Below are positions 35,346 to 43,769 of a DNA stretch of 64,000 bases, piece by piece. Where the stretch lies: the NCBI GenBank assembly GCA_041395525.1, contig JAWLAH010000001.1:186001-250000 (forward strand), read 5' to 3'. This DNA is from CADEED01 sp020442965 (GTDB lineage: Bacteria > Pseudomonadota > Gammaproteobacteria > Steroidobacterales > Steroidobacteraceae). The notes beneath the pieces were generated by a model, which was not told where the DNA came from, did no database searches, and saw only the letters and a program-made list of their open reading frames with translations. The translations under genes were made by a program, and so were the position numbers. The first letter of the stretch is position 1, and each line of letters starts with the position of its first letter.

Positions 35346-36758
35346 CTAGCTTGCCAACTCGCGAGCGTCAGCAATCTGACCTGCAATGGCACTCGCCACG
35401 ACAGTCTCAGGGCTCGCAATGTGCGTACGCGTCTCGGGACCCTGGCGACTCTCGAAATTTCGATTGGTCGACGAGACAACTCGCTCGTGCGGCCCGAAGC
35501 TCTCGCCGCCAGCAAAAAAGCACATCGAACAACCCGACTCGCGCCATTCGAACCCCGCGTTCTTGAATATCTTATCCAGGCCTTCTGCCTCCGCGTGCCG
35601 CTTGACGGAAGTCGAACCCGGCACGCAGATAGCCCGCACGCCCGGTGCCACATGCTGCCCTTTCAGCAGCGCCGCGGCGCGACGCAAGTCTGACAACCGA
35701 CTGTTAGTGCAAGAGCCGACGAACGCCGCGTCGATCTTGAGTCCCTTGAGCGGCGCCCCCGGCTTCACGTCCATATATTCGATCGCCCGCGCGTAAGCTT
35801 CGGCGCTCGCGCCACTCGCCGCCTGCATCGGAACCGGCTCAGATATCGAAATCGCGTGTTGCGGACTCGTGCCCCAGCTGATCATCGGCGCCAGATCGCC
35901 GACATCGATGACGTGCTCGGCGTCGAAAACAGCACCTTCGTCGGTCCGCAGGTCTCGCCATGCCGCAACCGCCCGCTCCCATTCGGCGCCCCGCGGTACA
36001 AAACGGCGACCCTTCAGGTAGGCAAAAGTCTTGTCGTCCGGCGCAATGAAACCCGTCACCGCCGAGAACTCTGTCGCCATGTTGCACAGCGTGAGCCGCG
36101 CTTCGATATCGAGTGCTGCGACCGCCGAACCTGCGTATTCGAGCGCGAAACCGTTGCCGCCCGCAGAGCCGAACCGACTGATCATCAGCAGACTCAGATC
36201 TTTGGCGGTGACCCCTGGTGCCAGGCGGCCCTCGAACCGTACGCGCATCGTCTTTGGTTTGCTCAGCCGTAGACAGCCGGTCGCCAGTGCGTGCTCCGCT
36301 TCGGTCGACCCGATGCCCCACGCGAACGCACCCATCGCTCCTTGCGTACAGGTGTGACTATCGGGACAGACAATCGTCGTGCCGGGTAACACGATGCCGA
36401 GTTCGGGCGAGATCACGTGCACGATGCCCTGATCAGCGTCGCGGACGTCAAAGAGATGAATCCCGGCGGCTCGCGCAGCTTCGCGCGTTTCGACGATAAA
36501 GGCCTTGCCCCCCGGCATCCGTGTTTCGTCGCCGCGTCCGGGCAATGTATCGACGATGTGATCCATCGTGCAAAAGACACGACTCGGATCAAGGATCGGT
36601 CGGCCCGCTTCGCGCAATGACTTGAGCGCAATCGAGCCCGTACGCTCATGCAAGAACACCCGATCGATGGCGATCAGCGCGACGCCACCCGGCAGCTCTT
36701 TCACGAGATGCTGTCGCCAGAGCTTTTCAAACAGGGTCGAGCGGGCAGTTGCAGACAT
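35346..36758 (-). CDS. leuC: 3-isopropylmalate dehydratase large subunit-like (LeuC)
   Basis: About 470 residues from the ATG at 36758 (MSATARSTLFEKLWRQHLV). The aconitase-family signatures are intact: DHIVDTLPGR, CPDSHTCTQGAMGAFAWGIGSTE, VGSCTNSRLSDLR with the first [4Fe-4S] cysteine, and ESGCSMCFFAG with the other two. The protein hydrates or dehydrates C5-C7 hydroxy-diacids. It is the first gene of the leftward cluster LeuC-LeuD-lyase-CoA-transferase. The 186 bases before its start, up to the divergent SDR gene, are non-coding and should hold the promoters. Confidence 0.88.
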   Translation of the reverse strand: MSATARSTLFEKLWRQHLVKELPGGVALIAIDRVFLHERTGSIALKSLREAGRPILDPSRVFCTMDHIVDTLPGRGDETRMPGGKAFIVETREAARAAGIHLFDVRDADQGIVHVISPELGIVLPGTTIVCPDSHTCTQGAMGAFAWGIGSTEAEHALATGCLRLSKPKTMRVRFEGRLAPGVTAKDLSLLMISRFGSAGGNGFALEYAGSAVAALDIEARLTLCNMATEFSAVTGFIAPDDKTFAYLKGRRFVPRGAEWERAVAAWRDLRTDEGAVFDAEHVIDVGDLAPMISWGTSPQHAISISEPVPMQAASGASAEAYARAIEYMDVKPGAPLKGLKIDAAFVGSCTNSRLSDLRRAAALLKGQHVAPGVRAICVPGSTSVKRHAEAEGLDKIFKNAGFEWRESGCSMCFFAGGESFGPHERVVSSTNRNFESRQGPETRTHIASPETVVASAIAGQIADARELAS

Positions 36759-36944
36759 GCCCCATTGTCGCAAAGCCGCTGCATAGTCGCAAAGATGTGC
36801 CCAGCCAGCGGCCGGGCTGGCATCATCGAGCTACGCTGCGCCGAACTCGCCAGCCAGCCGGGCAAACTGACGCGATCGTCACAAGCCGGCATCGTCGGTA
36901 CACTCTAAGGCGCAAGATTCGGATCAACCCTCAGCGAGGCCCAT

Positions 36945-37799
36945 ATGTCGTCAACCGATTTAACGCGCAGAGCTGCCATCGCAGGTGCCGGGCTGCTGCC
37001 ATTTGTCACAATGGCCTCGGCTAACAACGCGCGTAGCACTACCAGTCCTCAAGCAAGCTTGGCAGACAAGGTCGTCGTGGTAACCGGCGCCACCTCAGGG
37101 ATGGGCGCCGTGACTGCGCGCAGGCTCGCGGCCGCCGGCGCACGCGTTGCGTTTTGTGGCCGACGTGTGGACGAAGGCCGTGCCGTCGAGAAGTCGATCC
37201 GCGACGCCGGCGGAGAAGCACTCTATGTACAGGCGGACGTAACGATCGAGAGCGAAGTGAAGGCGCTGTTTGCCGCCATTGATGCTCGCTATGGGCGACT
37301 GGACTATGCCTTCAACAACGTCGGTACGTCGCAAGGCACCGCGTTACTGCACGAACTGCCTACCGATGATTTTGACATCGTGATGAACACCAATCTGCGC
37401 GGCAATTTTCTGCAGATGAAGTACGAGATTCCACTGATGCTGCGCACCGGCGCGGGGGTGATCATCGGCAACAGTTCGGTCGCCGGACTGCGTTACCTGC
37501 CTAACAAGGCACACTACAGTGGCGCAAAACACGGCGTCAACGGGATGTACTGTGCGGCTGCCTTGGCGTATGCCGACAAAGGCATCCGCATCAATGTCGT
37601 CTGCCCGGGCCTCATCAAGACCGAGAAGGCGATGCGCTACCTCAGTGGTAACGAGCATGCGCTGGATGCCCGAATTCCCATGGGCCACATTGGTCAATCG
37701 GAAGATGTCGCGGCCGCGGTCATGTGGCTATTCTCCGACGAAGCACGGTACCTCACCGGAGCCGTACTGCCGATCGACGGCGGGCAGTCGGTCGTCTGA
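36945..37799 (+). CDS. Short-chain dehydrogenase/reductase with Tat-like signal
   Basis: 284 residues. A twin-arginine-like leader (LTRRAAIAGAGLLPFVTMASA) precedes a full SDR core: VTGATSGMGAVTARRLAA cofactor site, NNVGTS, catalytic Ser in IGNSSVAG, Tyr-x3-Lys in YSGAKHG, and the C-terminal YLTGAVLPIDGGQSVV. The start ATG at 36945 follows GAGG. SDRs are normally cytosolic, so the leader, if real, would make this a periplasmic oxidoreductase. The substrate is unknown. The gene is convergent with a long hypothetical gene whose stop is 7 bases away. Confidence 0.82.
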   Translation: MSSTDLTRRAAIAGAGLLPFVTMASANNARSTTSPQASLADKVVVVTGATSGMGAVTARRLAAAGARVAFCGRRVDEGRAVEKSIRDAGGEALYVQADVTIESEVKALFAAIDARYGRLDYAFNNVGTSQGTALLHELPTDDFDIVMNTNLRGNFLQMKYEIPLMLRTGAGVIIGNSSVAGLRYLPNKAHYSGAKHGVNGMYCAAALAYADKGIRINVVCPGLIKTEKAMRYLSGNEHALDARIPMGHIGQSEDVAAAVMWLFSDEARYLTGAVLPIDGGQSVV

Positions 37800-37806
37800 G
37801 CGCCGA

Positions 37807-39138
37807 TCAGTCGTGCGCCGCCCACCAATTCTGATTGCCGAGCACAGTCCAGTCGCCTGTTGGACCATCCTTGCTGCTACGGGTACACAGCTGGCAGAAG
37901 GTCGGGCCCGAGAGCGGATCGCTGCCATCGTCGGGCGTCAAAGTCAGCATGTAGGACGCCGGATCGTAGGTCCATCTGCCGCCCAGTGAGCCCTTCTTGC
38001 CAGCGCCCGCCGTCACATGGGTCGACAGTACGGCGGTGAAACTGTCGGCGGCACGTGTGTAGCGGCCATCGGCGCCGAGAGTCAGGGCAAAATTGGCGTG
38101 CGACCGGACCATGACATCGCCGCCCCCAGCGCCACCGCCTGACGAATTCATCGAAGCATAGCCGCCGACGAGTTGTTTCGGCGAGTAGGCTGCAATGGGC
38201 AACAGGAGCGATTTGCGCCAGGACAGGCGACCCGCCGAGTCGAGATTCAACCTTTGGGTCTTGCCGTCGGGCAAACTAACTAGATAGCCATTGGCCGCCT
38301 TCGTCCAGGAGCCGACGCGATCGCGGGCGGCGAGCTGCTCGAAGTTTGGGTGCCGCAGATTGTCCGGAACGCCGATGACGAGGACACCGCCCGGCAGAAA
38401 GGCCAGCGCCTCGGTGTTGCGCTCGGCCTGCATCTGCAACCCGGTGAAGGTGTAGCGATTGACCATGTGCTGTTCGGTGGTGAAATACAACGCCGCTTTG
38501 CCGCCGGCGGCATAACCCTCATCGACGAGGCGTGTGCGTTTCGCGACCGCCGCATCTCGAGCGGCTTGCTGGGTGACCGCTTCGGCCTTGCTACGTCGGA
38601 TCGCCGCGAGTGCCTTGTCAGCGTCGATTTTCACGCTCGAGATCAGTTGCGACAGGGCGGGCGCGCGTCCGCCAAAATCAAACCGGTCGTGAGCCTGCAG
38701 TTCGACCGGAAACGACAGACCATGGGCCTGCAACACGATGAACAGCGAAGCATCGGCGTCCTCGTCGTCGGCACAACGGGATTCGCGGCATACGGTCCAG
38801 ACGTGCGCGACACTCTCCCCTGTGCCTTGTGTTTCGGTCGACAGAACTGTCACTGGGTCATCGGTCTTCGCCTCGTACGCAGCCTGCCACGCAGCGAAAG
38901 CTCGCTCGGCCGGTAACGCGACAGGCTGATGTAACAGGATCCAGGGCGAGACGGACTGGTAGCGGGGCCTCTCGCCCTCCAGGACAACACAGTGATCCGG
39001 GCATTTGGCGGCCGATTTCTCGGCCACTTGCATACCCGCCGGAACCGCCCAATCGATCCCCTCGAACGGTCCAGCCAGCGCTGGCAAGACCGGTATTGCG
39101 AGTGTGACGATAGCGAGGAATGTGCTGCGTATTGCCAT
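37807..39138 (-). CDS. Hypothetical secreted protein, 443 residues
   Basis: A signal peptide (MAIRSTFLAIVTLAIPVLPALAGP) is clear. The mature protein contains cysteine-pair segments (AKCPDHCVV, CRESRCADDEDAD, TFCQLCTRS), an Ala/Lys-rich helical patch around AIRRSKAEAVTQQAARDAAVAKR, and a Gly/Ser-rich stretch (MNSSGGGAGGGDVMV). The C-terminal part (FALTLGADGRYTRAADSF, LGGRWTYDPASYMLTLTPDDG) reads like a lipocalin-style beta domain seen in proteins predicted to report on extracellular material. I do not recognise a family or function. The gene is first of a possible leftward unit, but the neighbours' roles do not explain it. Confidence 0.72.
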   Translation of the reverse strand: MAIRSTFLAIVTLAIPVLPALAGPFEGIDWAVPAGMQVAEKSAAKCPDHCVVLEGERPRYQSVSPWILLHQPVALPAERAFAAWQAAYEAKTDDPVTVLSTETQGTGESVAHVWTVCRESRCADDEDADASLFIVLQAHGLSFPVELQAHDRFDFGGRAPALSQLISSVKIDADKALAAIRRSKAEAVTQQAARDAAVAKRTRLVDEGYAAGGKAALYFTTEQHMVNRYTFTGLQMQAERNTEALAFLPGGVLVIGVPDNLRHPNFEQLAARDRVGSWTKAANGYLVSLPDGKTQRLNLDSAGRLSWRKSLLLPIAAYSPKQLVGGYASMNSSGGGAGGGDVMVRSHANFALTLGADGRYTRAADSFTAVLSTHVTAGAGKKGSLGGRWTYDPASYMLTLTPDDGSDPLSGPTFCQLCTRSSKDGPTGDWTVLGNQNWWAAHD

Positions 39139-39187
39139 GCGCGGATGCTCCGGAATGCTGGCCGCAACAGGGCCTGGCCGCTCGGCG

Positions 39188-39424
39188 CTAGATGCCGGCT
39201 TTTGCGATCGTATCGGTCAGTTGACGCACAGCCGCAGCGAGCGCCGGGTGCTCGGTTTCGAATTGCGCGGCCAGACGGCGGGCAGTCGAAACGTGCGACT
39301 CGAATTTCTCGAGATCGTGCGCGACAACACCCAGCAACTCGCGTGATTCCCGGTCGAGCGTCGTCGCGTTGGCCAACTCGTCATGGACCTTGCGCAGCAA
39401 AGCGGCTAAATCCTGTGCACTCAT
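39188..39424 (-). CDS. DUF4404 family small protein
   Basis: 78 residues, almost wholly helical with a heptad-like pattern: DLAALLRKVHDELANAT, LGVVAHDLEKFES, ARRLAAQFETEHPALAAAVRQLTDTIAKAGI. The FEtEHPtLaaalrqltDtLakmGI-type C-terminus is the recognisable part of DUF4404. The function is unknown; family members are often beside membrane or respiratory genes. Its ATG overlaps the cytochrome c stop by four bases, so they are co-translated. Confidence 0.78.
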   Translation of the reverse strand: MSAQDLAALLRKVHDELANATTLDRESRELLGVVAHDLEKFESHVSTARRLAAQFETEHPALAAAVRQLTDTIAKAGI

Positions 39425-39855
39425 TTCGAAGATTCGACCTGGATTGAACGGAGAAACTCAACCAGCCGATCGATCAACGTGGCGGCACTCTCGGTGCCTG
39501 CGTCCGGTTCGCTGACGGAGACACTCGCGAATTCGTAGCCCCAGATAGGCATCTGCCGCGCGCCGTGTGCCGCTGGAATATCACGCCCATCGATGATCCG
39601 GCGTACCTGTTCCGCGGGGTACGCGTCACGACGACGAGCTGCCAGCCGGGTGAGATCCGGCACCGCAACCTTGAGCATCGAGGCTACCGGCCCATCGCCC
39701 TCCCCCGACGACCCGTGACAGCTGGCACAGAATCGCTGATACAACTCACGTCCGCTATAGTCGGTGAAATCCTGTCCCGCAGCGAACGGCACGACCGCGA
39801 AACATGCCAGTGTGGCCGCCAATATTGAAGTGCGATGCAAGACCGAGGCTGTCAT
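39421..39855 (-). CDS. Small monohaem cytochrome c family protein
   Basis: About 144 residues from the ATG at 39855, with a signal peptide (MTASVLHRTSILAATLACFAVVPFAAG). One CxxCH haem motif is visible as RFCASCHGSSGEGDGP, and the axial methionine is likely in ARQMPIWG. It should be a periplasmic electron carrier. The frame is open to 39891 upstream. It is coupled to the DUF4404 gene and divergent from the exonuclease gene at 39923. No oxidase or dehydrogenase partner is adjacent. Confidence 0.83.
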   Translation of the reverse strand: MTASVLHRTSILAATLACFAVVPFAAGQDFTDYSGRELYQRFCASCHGSSGEGDGPVASMLKVAVPDLTRLAARRRDAYPAEQVRRIIDGRDIPAAHGARQMPIWGYEFASVSVSEPDAGTESAATLIDRLVEFLRSIQVESSK

Positions 39856-39922
39856 AACCGTAGCATGCCGCCTCGAACGCGCGCCGTCCATCAGTACATT
39901 CCAAGCGTATGATCCGCATCCG

Positions 39923-40501
39923 ATGAAGACGCCTGAAATCTATGTAAGTACGGATATCGAAGCCGACGGTCCCATTCCTGGCCCGCATTCCATGCTGAGT
40001 TTTGGCTCGGCGGCTTTTCTGGCCGACGGCACCTTGTTAGGCACCTACGCCGCCAACCTGGCCACCTTGCCCGGCGCGAGTGGCCATCCGGTGACGATGA
40101 AATGGTGGGCCACGCAATTACTGGCCTGGGACAAGAGTCGCGAAAATTGCCGGACGCCGGAAATTGTCATGCCCGCATATGCCGCGTGGATCAAGGCGCT
40201 CCCGGGGCGGCCGGTGTTCGTCGGCTACCCCGCATCGTTCGACTTCATGTTCATCTGCTGGTATCTGTTTCGCTTCGCGGGTGAGAATCCGTTCTCGTTC
40301 GCCGCGCTCGACATCAAGACTTTCGGGATGGCGCTGCTGCAGTGTGACTACCGCAACGCTACCAAGTTGAGTATGCCGCTCGAGTGGCAAGTGGACTTGC
40401 CGCACACCCACGTCGCGCTCGACGATGCAATGGAACAAGGGATGATCTTCTGCAACATGCTCGCCGAACGCAATCGCCGGGGCGCTCAACCCAAACCGTA
40501 G
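39923..40501 (+). CDS. 3'-5' exonuclease-fold (DEDD) protein
   Basis: About 192 residues from the ATG at 39923 (MKTPEIYVSTDIEADGPIPG). The four acidic residues of the RNase T/DnaQ fold are seen in STDIEADGP (Asp and Glu), YPASFDFMF (Asp) and HTHVALDDAMEQG (His and Asp). It probably trims single-stranded RNA or DNA; the family has few characterised members. The open frame extends 53 codons upstream, but that would enter the cytochrome c gene. The stop overlaps the convergent PPOX gene by 16 bases. Confidence 0.82.
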   Translation: MKTPEIYVSTDIEADGPIPGPHSMLSFGSAAFLADGTLLGTYAANLATLPGASGHPVTMKWWATQLLAWDKSRENCRTPEIVMPAYAAWIKALPGRPVFVGYPASFDFMFICWYLFRFAGENPFSFAALDIKTFGMALLQCDYRNATKLSMPLEWQVDLPHTHVALDDAMEQGMIFCNMLAERNRRGAQPKP

Positions 40502-40893
40502 ATGCGGTGACGCAGAGGCGTCAGCAAACCGAGCTGCGTGCCCTCGGGTGACAGCGCACGGTTGCGTTGCCCGAGTCCCTCGGCACCGAAGGCGCGCGTG
40601 ATCATCTCATTCCAGATCTCCTGCGCCGCGGCATCGTGGCGCAGCTCGATCGTTCCCCAGACGATGACGTGAGCCATCGTACCGGGCTTCGAGATCGCCA
40701 CGCAGCCGCGAGGGTCGCGCTCGAGATTGCGCACCTTCTGTTTGCCGGTAAAGCTGAACAACAAATGCGGCGCTTTGAGCCCCATCATCATCGGGGTGAC
40801 GTGCGGACCCCCATCGTGATCGATGGTCGCGAGATGCACCCAATCCGCAGGTTGATGCAGTTTCTCGATTGCCAACTCTAGCTCTTTATCCAT
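40486..40893 (-). CDS. PPOX-class (pyridoxamine-phosphate-oxidase-like) flavin/F420-binding protein
   Basis: About 135 residues from the ATG at 40893, which has a strong GGAGG upstream. DWVHLATIDHDGGPHVTPMMMGL, LLFSFTGKQKVRNLERDPRGCVAI and a VIVWGTIELRHD strand match the split-barrel PPOX family often annotated as probable F420-dependent. The cofactor (FMN, F420 or haem) cannot be deduced from this. It starts one base after the stop of the luciferase-like oxidoreductase gene, so the two probably work in one process, perhaps sharing a flavin. Confidence 0.82.
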   Translation of the reverse strand: MDKELELAIEKLHQPADWVHLATIDHDGGPHVTPMMMGLKAPHLLFSFTGKQKVRNLERDPRGCVAISKPGTMAHVIVWGTIELRHDAAAQEIWNEMITRAFGAEGLGQRNRALSPEGTQLGLLTPLRHRIYGLG

Positions 40894-40894
40894 T

Positions 40895-41971
40895 TCAATT
40901 CCCTCCAGCACGGAAGTACGGCATGACATCGGTGGCGAACAGGCGCGCCTGCTCCACCATCGCAGCCTGACGCGCGCCGTGAGGATGTGCAACCGCTGAT
41001 CCACCCAGTTGGTAGACATGATCGAGGCCGAGATCGACGAGTGTCTGCAAGCGCCGCCGACACTTCTCGGGCGGGCCGCAGATCGAGAACCAGTCGACGA
41101 ACTCATCGGGCACGACCGCGAGGTGCGAGCCCTGGTCCTGTGCATGGTGCTCCATGTCGTAGTTCGATTGCATGTGCGCCGCCAGATCTTTGAGTTTCGG
41201 CGGCAGGTGATCGAGTGGCGCACCCTTCATGCCGGCAAAATGCGCGACCATGCCCGAGATCATCCGTCCCAAGTCGATTGCCCTGGTCTCGCTCGAATCG
41301 CAAACCAAATTGACGTATGCCCCAATACTGAGCGAGTCGCGCGCCCGACCGATCTCGGCGAGGCGCGCCAGCGCGGTATTCATGGCCCACTCGATGCGCT
41401 CCGGCGCGCTGCCGACCGCGAAACTGATCCGATCGGCCACGTCCACGGCCATCGCGATGGTCTTCGGGCCGGTGCACGCGATGTCAATGGGAACCGGTGC
41501 AACAGTCACTGAATCGAGCCAACGCAGCTTCGATGACGTGCCGTTGCGATCGATCGTTTCACCGAGTTGGTAGGCACGCAGGCGCTCGACATAAGTCCGT
41601 AGCTGCTCGGTCGTCCCGTTGCGGATACCAATGTGCGCCGCAGAAGAATCGCCGCGACCGATGCCGCAGATGATGCGACCGCCGGCCTCCGCCTGCAACG
41701 TGGCGAAAGCTGACGCCGTAACGGCAACATCGCGGGTGACGGGATTCGTGACCCCGGTGCCCAGCATGAGACGCTGCGTCGTTTGCGTGGCGAGCGCAAG
41801 CTGCCCGAAAGGATCCGGGCTCAGATTCTGTGTGTCCGGACAGAGCAGCACATCGAAGCCCAGCGCCTCGATATCGCGCGCCAGCCTCGCCGTGAATCCG
41901 GGGGATGCCTCCATCACGATGCCGATCTGCTGCAGTTGCCTGCGTCCCGAATTGCGATTGGTAGTGATCAT
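40895..41971 (-). CDS. LLM-class (luciferase-like) flavin-dependent oxidoreductase
   Basis: About 358 residues from the ATG at 41971, which follows CGGAG at good spacing; a GTG at 41989 that overlaps the upstream stop is the alternative. The bacterial-luciferase/F420-reductase TIM barrel is recognised from IGIVMEASPGFTARLARDIEALGFDVLLCPDTQN, LMLGTGVTNPVTRDVAVTASAFATLQAEAGGRIICGIGRGDSS and IDIACTGPKTIAMAVDVADRISFAVGS. The chain ends at a GGN stop. It lies between an MFS exporter and the PPOX gene in one leftward unit. The substrate and the flavin versus F420 cofactor are open. Confidence 0.85.
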   Translation of the reverse strand: MITTNRNSGRRQLQQIGIVMEASPGFTARLARDIEALGFDVLLCPDTQNLSPDPFGQLALATQTTQRLMLGTGVTNPVTRDVAVTASAFATLQAEAGGRIICGIGRGDSSAAHIGIRNGTTEQLRTYVERLRAYQLGETIDRNGTSSKLRWLDSVTVAPVPIDIACTGPKTIAMAVDVADRISFAVGSAPERIEWAMNTALARLAEIGRARDSLSIGAYVNLVCDSSETRAIDLGRMISGMVAHFAGMKGAPLDHLPPKLKDLAAHMQSNYDMEHHAQDQGSHLAVVPDEFVDWFSICGPPEKCRRRLQTLVDLGLDHVYQLGGSAVAHPHGARQAAMVEQARLFATDVMPYFRAGGN

Positions 41972-41985
41972 GTGAACTCCGCTAG

Positions 41986-43719
41986 TCACGCGTGATCCGA
42001 CGGTCTTTCCACCGGGTCGTGCCGCTGTTGCGATTCGCCGAGAGGCTCAGCGCCGCGCGGTCGCTGCAGGAAACGACGCCCTGTTCCACGACCGCCCTCG
42101 ATGAGCTTGGAGACTTGCTGGCGGACATCCTGGTCCGCGCGGGTCGGTCGGCTCTGACGACGCAGATAGTCGATCCAGGTCGGGCTCTCGAAGCGCTCGA
42201 TCCAGGTGTTAGGGTCGTCGATATCCTGACACACTGACCACCAGCGCGCGCCATCGCGGCGACGAATGCGGCCGAGTTCGTTGATCAATGCCACAAAACG
42301 GACCGCGTTGGAAGATTGCACACGATATTCGATGGTCACGATAACGGGACCAGAGGCTGGGTGAATCGGGAACTTCGGCTCCACCATCTGGCTGCGAACA
42401 TGCGGATCATACGAACCCGCGGTCGCAACAGAAACCGGAATCCAGCGCGCCACCAGCAATGTGATCAGCGACGCCCCAGCGGCGACCGTCAGCGATTCGC
42501 GTATGCCAAAAGCGTGTCCGACCAATCCCCAAATCCAGCTGCCGACCGCGATTCCCGCGAATGCGACGGTCTGATACATCGCCAGCGTCCGACCCATCAC
42601 CCAGCGCGGCGACGAGAGCTGTACGGCAATATTGAAGTTGGCGAGTGCAAGCGTCCAGACAGAGCCGGCGAGCAAGTGCGCTAACAATGTGAGCGCCAGC
42701 CAACGGCTCTGCCCGATCGCGAACAGCGCGACGGATGCCATTCCAGCCGCCACGCGCAACAGGCGATCGCTCGAGAAGCGCGTTCGCAGCGTCGCACTGG
42801 ATAGTGCCGATCCCATGGCGCCGATTCCGAAAGCGCCGAGCAACAGACCGTAGGTCGGCGCGCCTCCACCTAACAGATCACGCGCAACGATGGGCATCAG
42901 TGCCGGTGCCGCGGCCATCGGAACCGCGAACAGTGCGCAACGCGCGAGAATTGCCGTGAGATGCGGCGAGAGCCGCACGTAACGCGCACCGGCGGCGATC
43001 GCTGCTCCCAGCGGCTCCGGTGGCAGTTCGTTCCTGGGACGCACCGGACGCCACCAGAACAATGCGCCGAGCGTGCCGAGATAAGAAACCGCATTGATCA
43101 CAAAAGCCGCGGCAGCACCGGAGGCAGCCACGATGACGCCACCAATCGCCGGTCCGACGCTGCGGGCCATATTGAAGCCCACCGCATTCGCCATGACGGC
43201 CGACGGAATCAACTCGCGGGGCACTTGATCGCCGATGGAAGCCTGCCACGCAGGGGCAAAGGCGGCTGTTCCGCAGCCGATCAAGAACGTGAGCCCAAGT
43301 AACAACTCGGGGGTAACGTGGCCCAATAGAGTCAGCAATGCCAACGTCGCCGCCGCAGCCAACATGAGAAACTGCGACAGCAGCATGATCAAACGGCGAT
43401 CGTGAGTGTCGGCGTAAGCGCCTGCGACCAGCGAGAAGAAAAAGAACGGTAGTGCACCCGCCGTCTGCACCAACGCGACTCGATCGGCCGACGGCGCGAT
43501 CGTCGCCATTAGCCACGCTGCACCGACCGACTGCATCAAACTGCCGAGCGACGAGATGAGAGTGGCCCACCAGAAAACCGCGAAGACGCGGTGCGCGAAC
43601 GGCGCGAGTGTCGCGGCACGCCAGCGTGCGAATGCGGATGGATCGAGAGCTTGAAGCGGCACGGCTAGTTCGCAAGACCAACGTTTAACAACAGCCTGCA
43701 AGGATACCGGATTGGCCAC
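41986..43719 (-). CDS. MFS transporter of the MFS_3 (EntS-like) group with C-terminal extension
   Basis: 577 residues. The first about 420 residues hold roughly twelve hydrophobic segments with MFS_3 features (FAVFWWATLISSLGSLMQSVGAAWLM near the start, then SLVAGAYADTHDRRLIMLLSQ for the loop-2 motif). The last about 130 residues are soluble (IVTIEYRVQSSNAVRFVALINELG...DGARWWSVCQDIDDPNTWIERFE), an ABM-like extension known in this family. It probably exports a small organic compound or siderophore-like molecule. It is first of the leftward MFS-LLM-PPOX unit, 50 bases from the divergent ATP-grasp gene. Confidence 0.85.
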   Translation of the reverse strand: MANPVSLQAVVKRWSCELAVPLQALDPSAFARWRAATLAPFAHRVFAVFWWATLISSLGSLMQSVGAAWLMATIAPSADRVALVQTAGALPFFFFSLVAGAYADTHDRRLIMLLSQFLMLAAAATLALLTLLGHVTPELLLGLTFLIGCGTAAFAPAWQASIGDQVPRELIPSAVMANAVGFNMARSVGPAIGGVIVAASGAAAAFVINAVSYLGTLGALFWWRPVRPRNELPPEPLGAAIAAGARYVRLSPHLTAILARCALFAVPMAAAPALMPIVARDLLGGGAPTYGLLLGAFGIGAMGSALSSATLRTRFSSDRLLRVAAGMASVALFAIGQSRWLALTLLAHLLAGSVWTLALANFNIAVQLSSPRWVMGRTLAMYQTVAFAGIAVGSWIWGLVGHAFGIRESLTVAAGASLITLLVARWIPVSVATAGSYDPHVRSQMVEPKFPIHPASGPVIVTIEYRVQSSNAVRFVALINELGRIRRRDGARWWSVCQDIDDPNTWIERFESPTWIDYLRRQSRPTRADQDVRQQVSKLIEGGRGTGRRFLQRPRGAEPLGESQQRHDPVERPSDHA

Positions 43720-43769
43720 CCACTCGTGGGCCGACGCGCCAATTGACGTTTAGCTGACGCCTGCGTAAC

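Noticed and set aside
40486..41971. Claim that this strain uses cofactor F420
   Set aside because: LLM and PPOX folds also bind FMN; no F420 synthesis gene lies in the window.
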